Source: Undibacterium pigrum (GTDB lineage: Bacteria; Pseudomonadota; Gammaproteobacteria; Burkholderiales; Burkholderiaceae_D). Taken from it: a stretch of DNA of 64,000 nt. The translations under genes and the position numbers were made by a program. Positions within the stretch are counted from its first letter, which is position 1; each line of letters opens with the position of its first letter. The notes under the pieces were generated by a model. It was not told where the DNA came from. It did not search any database and saw only the letters and a program-made list of their open reading frames with translations. The stretch is taken from NCBI RefSeq assembly GCF_003201815.1, contig NZ_QJKB01000012.1:37286-101285 (forward strand), written 5' to 3'. Below, piece after piece: positions 26,516-35,735 of this stretch.

Positions 26516-27234
26516 GCAGGCGACCAGCTATAGCCCATGCCGCGGTGGGTGATGATGCCTTCGTCCGTGGCTTCGGCATCATCTGCCGCGCCGGTGCTGT
26601 TGAGACGTGCCTGGCGCAGTTTGGCACGCAGGCATTTGACGTGGGCATCGACGGTGCGGTCCAGCGTATCGGGCGCGTTGGTCCAGACGATTTCCATGAG
26701 CTGTGCGCGTGAAAACAAATGGCCGGGGCTTTCCATTAGCGTCTTTAGCAGCAGGTATTCATAGCGTGTCAGGTTCAATGTCTGGCCGTAAGCGATGATG
26801 CGTGCTTCTTGCGGTTTCAGCTCAAAACGGGGCGTGGCAGTATCTGCCGCCATTTGCACCTTGCCTTGCTGACGCCGCAAAATCGCGCGTATGCGGGCCA
26901 CCACTTCGCGTGGTGAAAAGGGTTTGCTGACATAGTCGTCAGCACCAATTTCGAGGCCAACGATGCGGTCTATCTCATCATTGCGTGCGGTTAAAAACAG
27001 CACGGGTGTATCCGAGAACTGGCGCAACTGGCGGCAGACATCAAAGCCGCTGATGTCGGGCAAGCCTATGTCGAGCACAATCAGCGCAGGAGGTGTGGTG
27101 GTCGTGCGCAATAACTCCAGCGCTTGCTGGCCCAGGCTCAGGTGTTGCGGGATAAAGCCGTCAGTCTTCAGGGCGTAGGCCAGGGTGTCGGCAATGCTGA
27201 CTTCATCTTCGATGATCAGTATGGATTTGCTCAT
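26512..27234 (-). CDS. creB: Response regulator CreB
   Basis: 240 residues from ATG 27234 (MSKSILIIEDE); the 12 extra codons upstream are rejected because the receiver domain starts here. Phospho-acceptor Asp lies in VLDIGLPDISG, the conserved Lys in SKPFSPRE, and the C-terminal half is an OmpR-type winged helix (LTRYEYLLLKTLMESPGHLFSR). I searched by eye for the TTCAC-N6-TTCAC cre tag upstream of creD and found no good match. Confidence 0.92.
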   Translation of the reverse strand: MSKSILIIEDEVSIADTLAYALKTDGFIPQHLSLGQQALELLRTTTTPPALIVLDIGLPDISGFDVCRQLRQFSDTPVLFLTARNDEIDRIVGLEIGADDYVSKPFSPREVVARIRAILRRQQGKVQMAADTATPRFELKPQEARIIAYGQTLNLTRYEYLLLKTLMESPGHLFSRAQLMEIVWTNAPDTLDRTVDAHVKCLRAKLRQARLNSTGAADDAEATDEGIITHRGMGYSWSPA

Positions 27235-27295
27235 GCAGGAGATGATAGAGATATGAATAATCCCGCACAATTGATTTGTGCGGGACCTTGGAAGA

Positions 27296-27697
27296 TTATT
27301 CCGGCTTCAGGTAAAACGCATCCGGCAACTGGTCACCTGCTGTGGTGGTCTTGAGATCACCTTTGAGGTTGGTCAGCAGCACCGGCAGTTCTGGCCCGCC
27401 CAGCTCGATGATGACCTGGCGGCAAGCGCCGCAAGGGGCGATAGGGCCTTCGGTATCACCAGTGACGGCGATGGCGGCAAAATCACCAGGGCGATAGCCA
27501 GCAGCAATGGCAGAAAACAGGGCAGTGCGTTCTGCACAATTGCACAAACCATAAGAGGCATTTTCTACATTGCAGCCGTGGAAAGTCTTGCCATCCTTGG
27601 TCAAAACGGCAGCACCGACCTTGAATTTGGAGTAGGGCGCATAAGCGGATTCACGGGCTGTATTGGCAGCTTGCAATAGTTCACTTTTGTTAAACAT
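27296..27697 (-). CDS. cdd: Cytidine deaminase
   Basis: 133 residues from ATG 27697 (MFNKSELL), the normal size of the homotetrameric enzyme; the longer frame to 27802 has no family similarity. Zinc and catalysis: CAERTALF (Cys ligand and catalytic Glu) and PCGACRQ (two Cys ligands), with substrate-binding NVENASYG. Converts cytidine and deoxycytidine to uridine forms in the cytoplasm. Divergent to the GGDEF gene, 43 bp apart. Confidence 0.92.
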   Translation of the reverse strand: MFNKSELLQAANTARESAYAPYSKFKVGAAVLTKDGKTFHGCNVENASYGLCNCAERTALFSAIAAGYRPGDFAAIAVTGDTEGPIAPCGACRQVIIELGGPELPVLLTNLKGDLKTTTAGDQLPDAFYLKPE

Positions 27698-27739
27698 GTT
27701 CGTCTTTCGTTGGTATAGGCGACATTGTATTATCAAACC

Positions 27740-29221
27740 ATGTCTAATATGGTGAATAAGCTTAAATCCTCCGCTTCCAGCCTTGGCGGGCAGGATGGGC
27801 AATCACACCCGGCTTTCAAGAAAAAATTACAGGACCTGGCCTGGGCCCTGTTTGGCATGGGTCTCTACTATCTGGCGGCACGCACAGGCATGCAGTTATT
27901 TGCCCTCAAGCCCAGCAATATCACGCTCTTGTGGCTGGCGTCCGGCATAGGCATGGTGATGTGCATGCGGCATGGTTTGCTGGCCCTGCCTCTGGTCGTA
28001 TTTGCCAGTTTTTGTGCCAATTACCCCGGCATGGCCGAGGCGCACCGTAGTTCCCCGATTTTATATACCCTGATTTCTGCCTCGGCAGATGGCATGGCTG
28101 GCCTGGTAGCGATGCTGATGATGCGTCTGTCCCTGCCTGCAGGCCTGAAACAGGCCCAGGATTTGTTGCATTTCGGCATCAAGGTATGTCTGATACCGAC
28201 CATGCTCAGCAGCCTTATCATCAGCCTCAATCTGGCGGTGGGTGGTTATATACGCTGGGATGAAGCGGGCAATTTCTTTCGCATGCTGGTGCTGGCAGAC
28301 AGCCTGGGCATCTTGCTGATTTATCCACTCTACCAGGCATGGCGTGATGACCATCAGTTGCATCAGGTGGAAGTGCAAAGGCTGGTACTGACTGGCCTGG
28401 GGATAGGGATATTGCTGTACCTTGCATTTCGTGGCCACCCTGGCTTTATCTATTTCATCCTGCCAGTGCTCTTGCTGCTGGCTTTTTATGTCAACCTCAA
28501 CCTGGTGACCCTGATTGTGGCTGTCAGCATGGTGGCCATCATTGCCATGACGGGCCAGCAACTCGGGCCTTTCCAGAGCGGCAATCTGGTGGAGGCAAAC
28601 TTCATGCTGGTGTGCTTTGTCTGCACGACCACTTTCACCATCCTGGCTGTGGCCTTGCATAACCGCCAATTGCTGAGCATAGAAGCGGCCCGCCAGGAAT
28701 GGCAACAAGCTGCCGAGGTAGATGCCCTGACTGGCCTCATCAACCGCGCGGCCTTCCTGCCCATGCTGGCAGATGAGCATCAGCGTGCCAAACGCCTCAA
28801 GCGGCCATATGCCCTGGCCTTGCTAGATATTGACCACTTTAAACGGGTCAACGACGTATATGGCCATCAGGTCGGTGACGAAGTACTCGCTCACTTTGCC
28901 AGCCTGATGCAGGCAAACATACGCGGTATAGACAAGGCGGCCCGCCTGGGCGGTGATGAATTTGCCATCCTGTTTCCTGAGTCCACCGCCTCCGACGCGA
29001 TTGCCGCCATGGAGCGATTGCGCCAGCGCCTGGAAGCCCAGTGCATCATCTCAGGCGCAGCGCAAGTGTTTGTCACCAGCAGCATAGGTATTACTGAATA
29101 CCAGGGGGGCGATGTCACCCCCGACATGCTGCGCACACGGGCAGACCAATTACTGTATGCCGCCAAACATGCGGGCAGGAACCAGGTCATGTTTGATGCC
29201 GTGACGGATGAAGCGGCTTGA
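27740..29221 (+). CDS. MASE1-type membrane diguanylate cyclase (GGDEF)
   Basis: 493 residues from ATG 27740; the frame extends to a TTG at 27725 and ATG 27749 is also possible. The N-terminal 300 residues have eight to ten transmembrane segments with MASE1-like LAARTGMQLFALKPSNITLLWLASG split over the first two. The C-terminal GGDEF domain (LTGLINRAAF, LLDIDHFKRVND, RLGGDEFAILFPES) keeps all active-site residues, so it should make c-di-GMP. RGID five residues before GGDEF is an allosteric inhibitory I-site. Confidence 0.88.
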   Translation: MSNMVNKLKSSASSLGGQDGQSHPAFKKKLQDLAWALFGMGLYYLAARTGMQLFALKPSNITLLWLASGIGMVMCMRHGLLALPLVVFASFCANYPGMAEAHRSSPILYTLISASADGMAGLVAMLMMRLSLPAGLKQAQDLLHFGIKVCLIPTMLSSLIISLNLAVGGYIRWDEAGNFFRMLVLADSLGILLIYPLYQAWRDDHQLHQVEVQRLVLTGLGIGILLYLAFRGHPGFIYFILPVLLLLAFYVNLNLVTLIVAVSMVAIIAMTGQQLGPFQSGNLVEANFMLVCFVCTTTFTILAVALHNRQLLSIEAARQEWQQAAEVDALTGLINRAAFLPMLADEHQRAKRLKRPYALALLDIDHFKRVNDVYGHQVGDEVLAHFASLMQANIRGIDKAARLGGDEFAILFPESTASDAIAAMERLRQRLEAQCIISGAAQVFVTSSIGITEYQGGDVTPDMLRTRADQLLYAAKHAGRNQVMFDAVTDEAA

Positions 29222-29259
29222 GGTGACACAGCTTTATGTGACGCGCTTATGTGACATAT

Positions 29260-30006
29260 TCAGGCCAGATGCAGTTTGCGCAAGCGCCATTCAATGACAA
29301 AGCCCAGCAAGCCACAAGCCAGCAACATCGCACCCAGGAATTCCAGATAGCGGTTGCTGCTGACGGCACTTACTCTGGCACGGGTATCGTTAAGTACGAA
29401 ATTGCGATACCCCTTATCTGTCTTGCGAGTAAATGCATTGCCGAGGTCCCTGTCAGTTTCCATGATTTCTGGACGTATGCGCTTGCTTTCAAACTCATAG
29501 ACTTCTTTGTTCATTTGGGTCAGGTCAAGTATGCCAGCGGCCAACTTCATCTGGCTAAGCTGGCGGTAGTTTTGAAAGACATTCTCAGGCTCGCCATCCA
29601 GAATCACGCCGCTTGACACATACGAATACACATAATTACTAAAAAAGATTTCACGTTTGGCCGCAAAAATAGCGCTGATGCCCAGCAGACATATCAGGGC
29701 AGAGACAAATAAATAAGTCTTGATGATACTGATACGTGATTGCCGTGACTGGCTGAGGTAAGTGGCCACTTCAGGGATGAGCTTTAATTCACTTTGCAAT
29801 AAAGACTTGTCCAGATCAGCCAGGAACTCGGCACTTGAGATACTGAGTTTCTGCAAAATGCTTTGAAACATTTCGGCGGACGGCAGGCATTTATCATTTT
29901 CCAGTTTGGATAAATAAGATTGCTCTATTTGCAATACTTCTGCCATTTGTGGCTGCGTCCAATTTTTCCCGGTCCGTATCTGTTTTAACTTGTCACCAAA
30001 ATTCAT
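29260..30006 (-). CDS. XRE-type HTH protein with two transmembrane segments
   Basis: 248 residues. Residues 5-60 form a Cro/CI-type helix-turn-helix (LKQIRTGKNWTQPQMAEVLQ, EQSYLSKLENDKCLPS). A transmembrane segment (about 105-127) follows, then a 90-residue loop and a second transmembrane segment near the C-terminus (YLEFLGAMLLACGLLGFVI). A DNA-binding protein held at the membrane, possibly sensing periplasmic or membrane state. Good site GGAG before the ATG. Confidence 0.75.
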   Translation of the reverse strand: MNFGDKLKQIRTGKNWTQPQMAEVLQIEQSYLSKLENDKCLPSAEMFQSILQKLSISSAEFLADLDKSLLQSELKLIPEVATYLSQSRQSRISIIKTYLFVSALICLLGISAIFAAKREIFFSNYVYSYVSSGVILDGEPENVFQNYRQLSQMKLAAGILDLTQMNKEVYEFESKRIRPEIMETDRDLGNAFTRKTDKGYRNFVLNDTRARVSAVSSNRYLEFLGAMLLACGLLGFVIEWRLRKLHLA

Positions 30007-30351
30007 TGCTTTTCTCCATTTGTCATATTGTTAATTTATGATATTAATGTTGATGAGGTCCGGCCGGTCTCAGGTGTGTCAACACGTCTTATTCTTGAGT
30101 ATTCATGCAAGAATAGAAAGATGAATATCCCGGACTTTACTGGAATATGTGCATCAGGCAGCTTGATTGACTGCATTTTTGACATGAATTGCCAAAGCTG
30201 GGTGCAGATTTGTAGCAGGATGGTGCGGGTAGTCTGGAGCAGCTAATGCGTAAAAAATAAGCAGATATTTGTTTTTGCTATTGAAGTTTCTTCATTTATG
30301 CCCGATAACATAGGTATGGAATAAATTTTCATATTACCCTGGAGTAATATT

Positions 30352-31011
30352 ATGAGCTTAGGCATTTCGACACAAGACATCTACGTGCGCACTTATCAGA
30401 CTGCGCAAACCAAAGTCCCCAAGGCTGGAGATAAAACCACTGAGGAGGCCGATATCAAGGCTGCGCCAGATGAAAGCGCAAAGGTAAATCTGGATAGCTC
30501 GGTCACCGCCAGCAAGGAAAGCACGGTTGTCTATAATGACCCACGCTTGAATAAAACCGCTAAGCCTGACTTGCAAGCCTTGCTGGAAGAATCTGACCGT
30601 AAGGCCCAGGAAATTATCAATCTGATCAAACCTCTGGTTGAACAACAAGGTCTGGATATTTCCAAAGTTGTCAGTGGTCAACAAAAAATCAATGCCAGCC
30701 CTGAAGCCATCAAGGCAGCCCAGGCAGCAGTAGCCGAGGGTGGTGAGTTCAGTGTACAAAAAACTGCTGAACGCATACTCAGTTTTGCCAAGGCAGCCAT
30801 TGGTGATGACCCAGCCAAGCTGGAAAAAATTACTGCTGCAGTTGAACAGGGTTTTAAAGAAGCGGCAGATATTCTGGGTGGCAGCTTGCCTGATATCAGC
30901 AAGCAAACCCTGGAAGCCATACGTACAGAATTTGCACGCTGGAAATCTGATGGCATACCATCGGGCGATACTGTGACTCTGGCGAAAGCATCGACACCGA
31001 AAGCTGCTTAA
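30352..31011 (+). CDS. Hypothetical helical protein
   Basis: 219 residues. The first 90 are low-complexity and probably disordered; the rest is helical, with a well-packed C-terminal segment (AERILSFAKAAIGDD through ISKQTLEAIRTEFARW). It resembles short proteins in other proteobacteria, some listed under DUF5610 or mis-named hydrogenase component G; this is a weak recollection. CTGGAG precedes the ATG. The 345 bp upstream hold no gene I can support. Confidence 0.6.
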   Translation: MSLGISTQDIYVRTYQTAQTKVPKAGDKTTEEADIKAAPDESAKVNLDSSVTASKESTVVYNDPRLNKTAKPDLQALLEESDRKAQEIINLIKPLVEQQGLDISKVVSGQQKINASPEAIKAAQAAVAEGGEFSVQKTAERILSFAKAAIGDDPAKLEKITAAVEQGFKEAADILGGSLPDISKQTLEAIRTEFARWKSDGIPSGDTVTLAKASTPKAA

Positions 31012-31063
31012 TGAACATGGCTTAAGCAACGCAGCTTAAAGAAAGAATCTTGAATCAAGTCTG

Positions 31064-31093
31064 GCCAGGGTGCGCATGACGCACCCTGGCTTT
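31064..31093. terminator. Bidirectional hairpin between convergent genes
   Basis: Perfect 11-bp stem (31064-31074 with 31080-31090), loop CATGA, followed on the plus strand by TTTACC. It separates the helical hypothetical gene from the convergent metallo-beta-lactamase-fold gene. Confidence 0.65.
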
Positions 31094-31121
31094 ACCACCA
31101 ATATGTCTGAATGGTGGGCAC

Positions 31122-32096
31122 TTACTTCCCGCCCAAATCCTTATACGCCGCAGGTACATTCAAGCCCGGGTGCACCCAGCCAAACAAGGCATAACCCGCA
31201 TAATCTGGCATGGATACCTGCTTCACGGTTTGCTCCAGATTCAAACCCTGCGTGATCGCTGCCTGCACCTGGCTGCGTACAGTTTCCAGGTAAGCAATCT
31301 GCCATTTCAAGTCTTCCTTGCCTATGGCGACGCCATGGCCAGGCACGATGCGGGCATCTGCTGGCAGGAAGGCATCAACACGGCGCAGGGTTTCTAGCGT
31401 GGCAACCAGGTGGCCGTCCAGCAACCAGGGCAATGCGGGTTTGCCAGCGATGACAGGGTTGCCACTCCACATGACCTTGCTTTGCGGTTCCCACACCCAC
31501 AAGTCGCCGCCAGTCTGGGCAAAGCCAAAGTCCATGATCTCGACCACTTTGCCACCCAGGTCCAGCTTCAGGCTGCCACCTGGCGCGACCAGTACATCAC
31601 CAGTGCGCGCCTTGATTTCTTCTATGCCGCGGCCAGTGCCAAAGTTCTTGATCATGAAGGCCTTGTCATCATCCAGATGAGCATGGATGTAAGTGCTGGT
31701 CTGTGCATGCTGGATGATCTTCGTGCTGGCGGGCATATACATATTGCCGTAGGCATGATCACCGTGTGAACTGGTGTTGACCGCGTACAGTATGGACTTC
31801 TTGCCCAGCTTCTGGCTTAGTGCCATCACTTGCGAATTCAAACGCTTGTTGAGCATGGTTTCTATCAGCAAGGCACCCTTGCTGCCGACGATCAGGCCGC
31901 CACTGGTGGCTGCGGCACCGCCCTTGGCATTGAGTTCTTTGGCGTTATTGGCATAGTAGGCATACACACCATCTCCCAGTTTTTCGCTGACCATCTCGAC
32001 CTTGTTGCCATCCCAGATAGGTTCTGCGGCTTGTGATGCTTGTGTCACTGTGGCAAACAGCAAACCTGTCATGACTGCTAAAGCTGTACGTTTCAT
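31122..32096 (-). CDS. Exported metallo-beta-lactamase-fold protein with altered metal ligands
   Basis: 324 residues from ATG 32096, preceded by GAGGAG; the 20-codon extension upstream is rejected. Signal peptide to about residue 24 (TQASQAAEP). The fold resembles quinoprotein-relay/SoxH-like MBL proteins, but the HxHxDH motif reads SSHGDH, the later His position reads AQTGGD and the usual GD reads SGN; only PGHG looks intact. It may bind one metal or have lost hydrolase activity. Divergent to a LysR gene 70 bp away, which likely controls it. Confidence 0.75.
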   Translation of the reverse strand: MKRTALAVMTGLLFATVTQASQAAEPIWDGNKVEMVSEKLGDGVYAYYANNAKELNAKGGAAATSGGLIVGSKGALLIETMLNKRLNSQVMALSQKLGKKSILYAVNTSSHGDHAYGNMYMPASTKIIQHAQTSTYIHAHLDDDKAFMIKNFGTGRGIEEIKARTGDVLVAPGGSLKLDLGGKVVEIMDFGFAQTGGDLWVWEPQSKVMWSGNPVIAGKPALPWLLDGHLVATLETLRRVDAFLPADARIVPGHGVAIGKEDLKWQIAYLETVRSQVQAAITQGLNLEQTVKQVSMPDYAGYALFGWVHPGLNVPAAYKDLGGK

Positions 32097-32166
32097 GTTG
32101 TTCTCCTCTGTAGTAGTTGATGCATGCAGTGTAGTCACTACATTTATGCAATACAATTAGCTATCA

Positions 32167-33072
32167 ATGACAAAATTATTTGCGAAAATGCAAAGCGTAG
32201 AAAACCTCAATGATTTGCGGCTGGTTGCCTGGATAGCCGAGACTGGTTCGCTGGCAGGTGCTGCGCGGCGCCTGGGCTTGAATCATGCAACCGTATTCCG
32301 TCGCCTGAACCAGCTGGAGTCAGACACCGGCGTGCGCCTGTTTGAACGCATTGCAGGCCGCTACCATGCGACAGCAGCAGGTGAAGAACTCATGCGTGCG
32401 GGGGCAGAGCTGGACGCGATTGCCACCAGTGCCATGCTGCGTGTGGCAGGTGCAGACTTGCGACCCAGCGGCCTGGTACGCATCTCCACCACCGACAGCC
32501 TGGCTTTAACATTGCTGCCACCGATACTGGCCTTGTGCCGCCAGCGTTATCCGCAAATCAGGCTGACGCTGGAGGTCGATAACAAGTCGGCCAATCTGTC
32601 CAAACGCGATGCTGATATTGCCGTGCGCCCGACAATCACGCCGCCAGACTATCTGATAGGCAAGCACATCGCCCCGCTGGAATTTTGCATTTATGCGGCC
32701 TCGTCTTATCTTGCCCTGCATGCAGATTTGCCGCTGCATCAGCATGAATGGATAGCACTCGATGACGCCCATAGCGGCCACCGCAGCCTGCGCTGGCTGG
32801 GGAATATCCTGCCGCTGGACGAAGTCGGTTACCGCAGCAGCAGCTTTGGCCTGGTCCAGCAAGCCTGCCTGCAGGGCATGGGCATGGCGATCTTGCCTTG
32901 CATACTGGGTGATAGTTCAGATGCCTTGCAGCGGGTAGGTGAACCCATACCCGAATGTGCGGCGGCACTGTGGTTGCTGATCCATCCTGATTTACGTGAG
33001 ACTACCCGTGTCAAGGCGGTGTTCCAGCTTTTGCATGAAGAGCTGGCGACGGCTATGTTGCGGTTTGCTTGA
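32167..33072 (+). CDS. LysR-family transcriptional regulator
   Basis: 301 residues (294 if ATG 32188 is the start). The winged helix reads WIAETGSLAGAARRLGLNHATVFRRLNQLE; HATVFRRL is typical of a LysR subgroup that controls a divergent neighbour. The C-terminal effector domain is complete. Most likely target: the divergent MBL-fold gene. Confidence 0.85.
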   Translation: MTKLFAKMQSVENLNDLRLVAWIAETGSLAGAARRLGLNHATVFRRLNQLESDTGVRLFERIAGRYHATAAGEELMRAGAELDAIATSAMLRVAGADLRPSGLVRISTTDSLALTLLPPILALCRQRYPQIRLTLEVDNKSANLSKRDADIAVRPTITPPDYLIGKHIAPLEFCIYAASSYLALHADLPLHQHEWIALDDAHSGHRSLRWLGNILPLDEVGYRSSSFGLVQQACLQGMGMAILPCILGDSSDALQRVGEPIPECAAALWLLIHPDLRETTRVKAVFQLLHEELATAMLRFA

Positions 33073-33136
33073 TTGATCAGAAGGTGGTGCCGCGCGCATC
33101 GCTTGCTGCTCAATTTATGTGAATGGTAAATTCTCT

Positions 33137-33223
33137 GTAGGAGCGGCTTTAGCCGCGAATGATTACCCTGATTATTGGTAAAGGCCCATGCGAACACCTG
33201 TTCGCGGCTGAAGCCGCTCCTAC
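33137..33223. repeat. REP/BIME-like inverted repeat
   Basis: Two 23-bp arms, 33137-33159 and 33201-33223, are complementary except for one G-T mismatch; each contains GTAGGAGCGGCTT or its complement, a sequence known as REP in pseudomonads and other proteobacteria. A second short palindrome (TGCCAGATCAAGTCTGGCA) lies at 33291-33309. Confidence 0.8.
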
Positions 33224-33403
33224 AAGAAGCAATCTGGTGGTGTTGATTGAATATGGGTGAAGCAAGGGTTATGGCTTAACGACCATGGATGCCAGATCAA
33301 GTCTGGCATGACGATATTGAGGACTGCTTGCTGGTGATGGATATTGCCTTGTATTGCATTACGCAGCGCGTCCATGCATATCAAGGGACATGGCACAACA
33401 TGC

Positions 33404-33439
33404 AAAAAAGCCCGCAGCAGTTTCCTGTTGCGGGCTTTT
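33404..33439. terminator. Bidirectional intrinsic terminator
   Basis: Stem GCCCGCAGCAG/CTGTTGCGGGC (33410-33420 with 33425-33435) with loop TTTC, an A6 run before and T4 after. On the minus strand it ends the nucleoside-locus transcript 40 bp beyond the oxygenase stop. Confidence 0.85.
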
Positions 33440-33478
33440 CACTTGCAGATGGTCTTGTAAAACCAGGCTACAAAAACC

Positions 33479-34321
33479 TTACTTCTTCACACCCAGTTCA
33501 CGCAAACGTTCTTGCAGATAACTGCCGGAAGTATGACGCTCTGACAGTACGACGTCAGGGCGCGGGTGCAGGAACAGTGGCAGCGAGATGCGGGACTTTT
33601 TCGCCTCTTCACCGGTAGGGTTCAGTACACGGTGTATCGTCGATGGATAATAGCCTGCGGAGGCTTCATCCAGCATGTCGCCGATGTTCACGATCAGCAT
33701 GCCAAAGTCGCAGGGCACGTCATGCCATGCATCGTCCTTGCCTTGCACTTGCAAACCAGCCTGGGTTGCTGCAGGCAGCAAGGTCAGCAGGTTGATGTCG
33801 CCATGGGCAGCGGCGCGCACTGCGTCTGGCTCTTCATCGCCACGCAGCGGTGGATAATGCAAAACGCGCAGCAGGGTCAGGTCGCTATCGGTGATCATGT
33901 CTGACAAAGGCATGGAATACTTGGCCTTGACCTCAGCAGGAGAATGATCTTCTACCCATTGCAACAACTCTGCCGCCAGCTTGGCGCCATCGTCATAATA
34001 CTTGCGTGCAGCATCCGATACTTCAGCTGGATAACGGCCGGTAGGGTAGATATGATAAAACTCTTTCAGGTCACGCTTGGTCTGGCCCTTGGCTGTCTCG
34101 GAAATTTTTGGTGAAAAATAACCATCCATTTTCTCGGCATCAAAGTCATACTTGTTTTTCGCATCGGTCTGGAAAAACTCATACCATTCTTTATAAATGG
34201 TTTCCAGCGTGCTTTGCGACAAAGGATGATTAGTCAGTACACCAAAGCCAGTGCGGTGCAGGCTTTCAGTAAACTTTTGCGCAGCATCAGGTGCGCGATA
34301 ATCAACTGGTTCGATAAACAT
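33479..34321 (-). CDS. 2-oxoglutarate/Fe(II) oxygenase, isopenicillin N synthase family
   Basis: 280 residues. N-terminal DIOX_N-like part (FTESLHRTGFGVLTNHPL) and the double-stranded beta helix with iron ligands His and Asp in AAHGDINLLTLL and the distal His in STIHRVLNP; Arg in SRISLPLFLHP should bind 2-oxoglutarate. It begins 12 bp after the nucleoside hydrolase stop, with GAGGAGAA before its ATG, so it is part of the nucleoside locus. It could oxidise a nucleobase released by the hydrolase, in the manner of thymine-7-hydroxylase; the substrate is inference. Confidence 0.85.
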   Translation of the reverse strand: MFIEPVDYRAPDAAQKFTESLHRTGFGVLTNHPLSQSTLETIYKEWYEFFQTDAKNKYDFDAEKMDGYFSPKISETAKGQTKRDLKEFYHIYPTGRYPAEVSDAARKYYDDGAKLAAELLQWVEDHSPAEVKAKYSMPLSDMITDSDLTLLRVLHYPPLRGDEEPDAVRAAAHGDINLLTLLPAATQAGLQVQGKDDAWHDVPCDFGMLIVNIGDMLDEASAGYYPSTIHRVLNPTGEEAKKSRISLPLFLHPRPDVVLSERHTSGSYLQERLRELGVKK

Positions 34322-34333
34322 GATGAGTTCTCC

Positions 34334-35341
34334 TCATTTTGCTACAGGAGCCAGAGGAGCCTGCAACCAGCTTGATGACAGTGTCTTGTCGATCAGTTGT
34401 TTACATGCTTCTGCATCGACTTTCATGCAAACGCGGGTTTCTGGCTTGCTGGCTTCCCAACCTGATTGTGGGTAAGGGATAGGCAGTTTGGCCATCATGG
34501 TCTGGCCATTGCCTATGCCTTCTTTGGCAACGCGCACGCGGCCAGAGTTGGTTTCAAAAATCTCTGGGGCTACCAGCCAGACAAATGCCAGTACGTCATG
34601 ACCATAGCAGGCATGGCCCAAGTCAGGGCGTATGCTTTGGTAGAAATTGGCATAGAAATTAACTGCATGTGACAGGGTATCCATCGCCACGTGTTTATGT
34701 TTTTCTGCCAGGGCTGCAAAGAAAGTCGAAGGCAGGACTACGCGGTGAGTCACATCCAGACCTACCATGGTCAAATCCCAGCCTGCGGTAAAGACCAGGT
34801 CAGCTGCGTCAGGATCATTCCAGACATTGGCTTCTGCCACTGGTGAAACATTGCCTGGTTCATCGACAGTGCCAGCCATCAAGACTACTTGCTTCAGTAG
34901 TTTTGGCAGTTGTGGTTCCATTTTCAGGGCCAGGCCCAGATTGCCCAGAGGGGCAACGGCAACCAGGGTGATTTCACCAGGATATTGACGCGCCATCTTG
35001 ACGATGAATTCGGCAGCGCTTTCAACTTGTGCTTCGCCACCGACTTCGATACGGCTGTTCAGGTTACCCAGGCCATCGGCACCGTGAATAAAATCAGGAG
35101 GTGTGCCAGGTTCTTTGGCAAATGGTACAGGTACGCCTTGCGCGACCGGGATATCGCGGCCGGTAATACGCGTCAGGTACAGCGCATTGGCAGTTGCCTG
35201 TTCTACGTGGACATTGCCAAACGAGGTAGTGATACCAACCACATCGATATCCGGATGTGCCAGCGCGAAATACAAGGCCATTGCATCATCGACGCCTGGA
35301 TCAGTATCAAATATGACTTTATGTTTTGCTGTTGTTGACAT
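34334..35341 (-). CDS. Inosine-uridine type nucleoside N-ribohydrolase
   Basis: 335 residues from ATG 35341, with GGAGAG upstream; a TTG at 35356 is the alternative. The Ca2+-binding motif FDTDPGVDDAMAL opens the protein, and the family's later asparagine/His region (VWNDPDAAD, GHACYGHDVLAFVWL) is present. It splits nucleosides into base and ribose, linking the ABC importer to the ribokinase of this locus. A 380-bp gap with palindromic repeats separates it from the permease gene. Confidence 0.92.
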   Translation of the reverse strand: MSTTAKHKVIFDTDPGVDDAMALYFALAHPDIDVVGITTSFGNVHVEQATANALYLTRITGRDIPVAQGVPVPFAKEPGTPPDFIHGADGLGNLNSRIEVGGEAQVESAAEFIVKMARQYPGEITLVAVAPLGNLGLALKMEPQLPKLLKQVVLMAGTVDEPGNVSPVAEANVWNDPDAADLVFTAGWDLTMVGLDVTHRVVLPSTFFAALAEKHKHVAMDTLSHAVNFYANFYQSIRPDLGHACYGHDVLAFVWLVAPEIFETNSGRVRVAKEGIGNGQTMMAKLPIPYPQSGWEASKPETRVCMKVDAEACKQLIDKTLSSSWLQAPLAPVAK

Positions 35342-35465
35342 GTGTATGCTCTCCAAAATTACACCGGCTGGCCATTGGGCAGAACCCAGTCGCGATGTGA
35401 ATTGTTGCAGTTGACCCGGTTCAAGGAGGTCGAAATTGTGTTTTAAAACCTTAGACCGAAAAGCT

Positions 35466-35716
35466 CACCACAGAGGCACGGAGACACAGAGAAAGGCATG
35501 AGAAAAACCGTGTAGGTTGCAATAATGTAGGTTGGGCTACGCCTCATCAGCCCAACACTCGGCGTTTCAATAACGTATTCGTCAATTGTAGGCTGAGTGT
35601 TGGGCTGGTAAACCGTAGCCAATCGTGACCCGGCCCAACCTACAATTAGCCCAACGCTTCGGCTCTTTACTCGCTTTTCTCAGTGCCCCTCTGTGTCTCT
35701 GTGCCTCTGTGTTGAG
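35466..35716. repeat. Composite nested palindromic element
   Basis: Outer arms of 23 bp (35469-35491 and 35689-35711) match at 22 positions as inverted repeats (CACAGAGGCACGGAGACACA type). Inside are two more perfect 12-bp inverted pairs: TGTAGGTTGGGC/GCCCAACCTACA (35526-35537 with 35633-35644) and AGCCCAACACTC/GAGTGTTGGGCT (35549-35560 with 35595-35606). No ORF. It fills most of the gap inside the nucleoside gene series and looks like an inserted MITE/BIME-type element. Confidence 0.75.
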
Positions 35717-35735
35717 AGGTCTTATGTTCTTCAAA

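Noticed and set aside
28061..28780. 239-codon minus-strand ORF
   Set aside because: Antisense of the MASE1 membrane region; composition is that of a reversed membrane protein.
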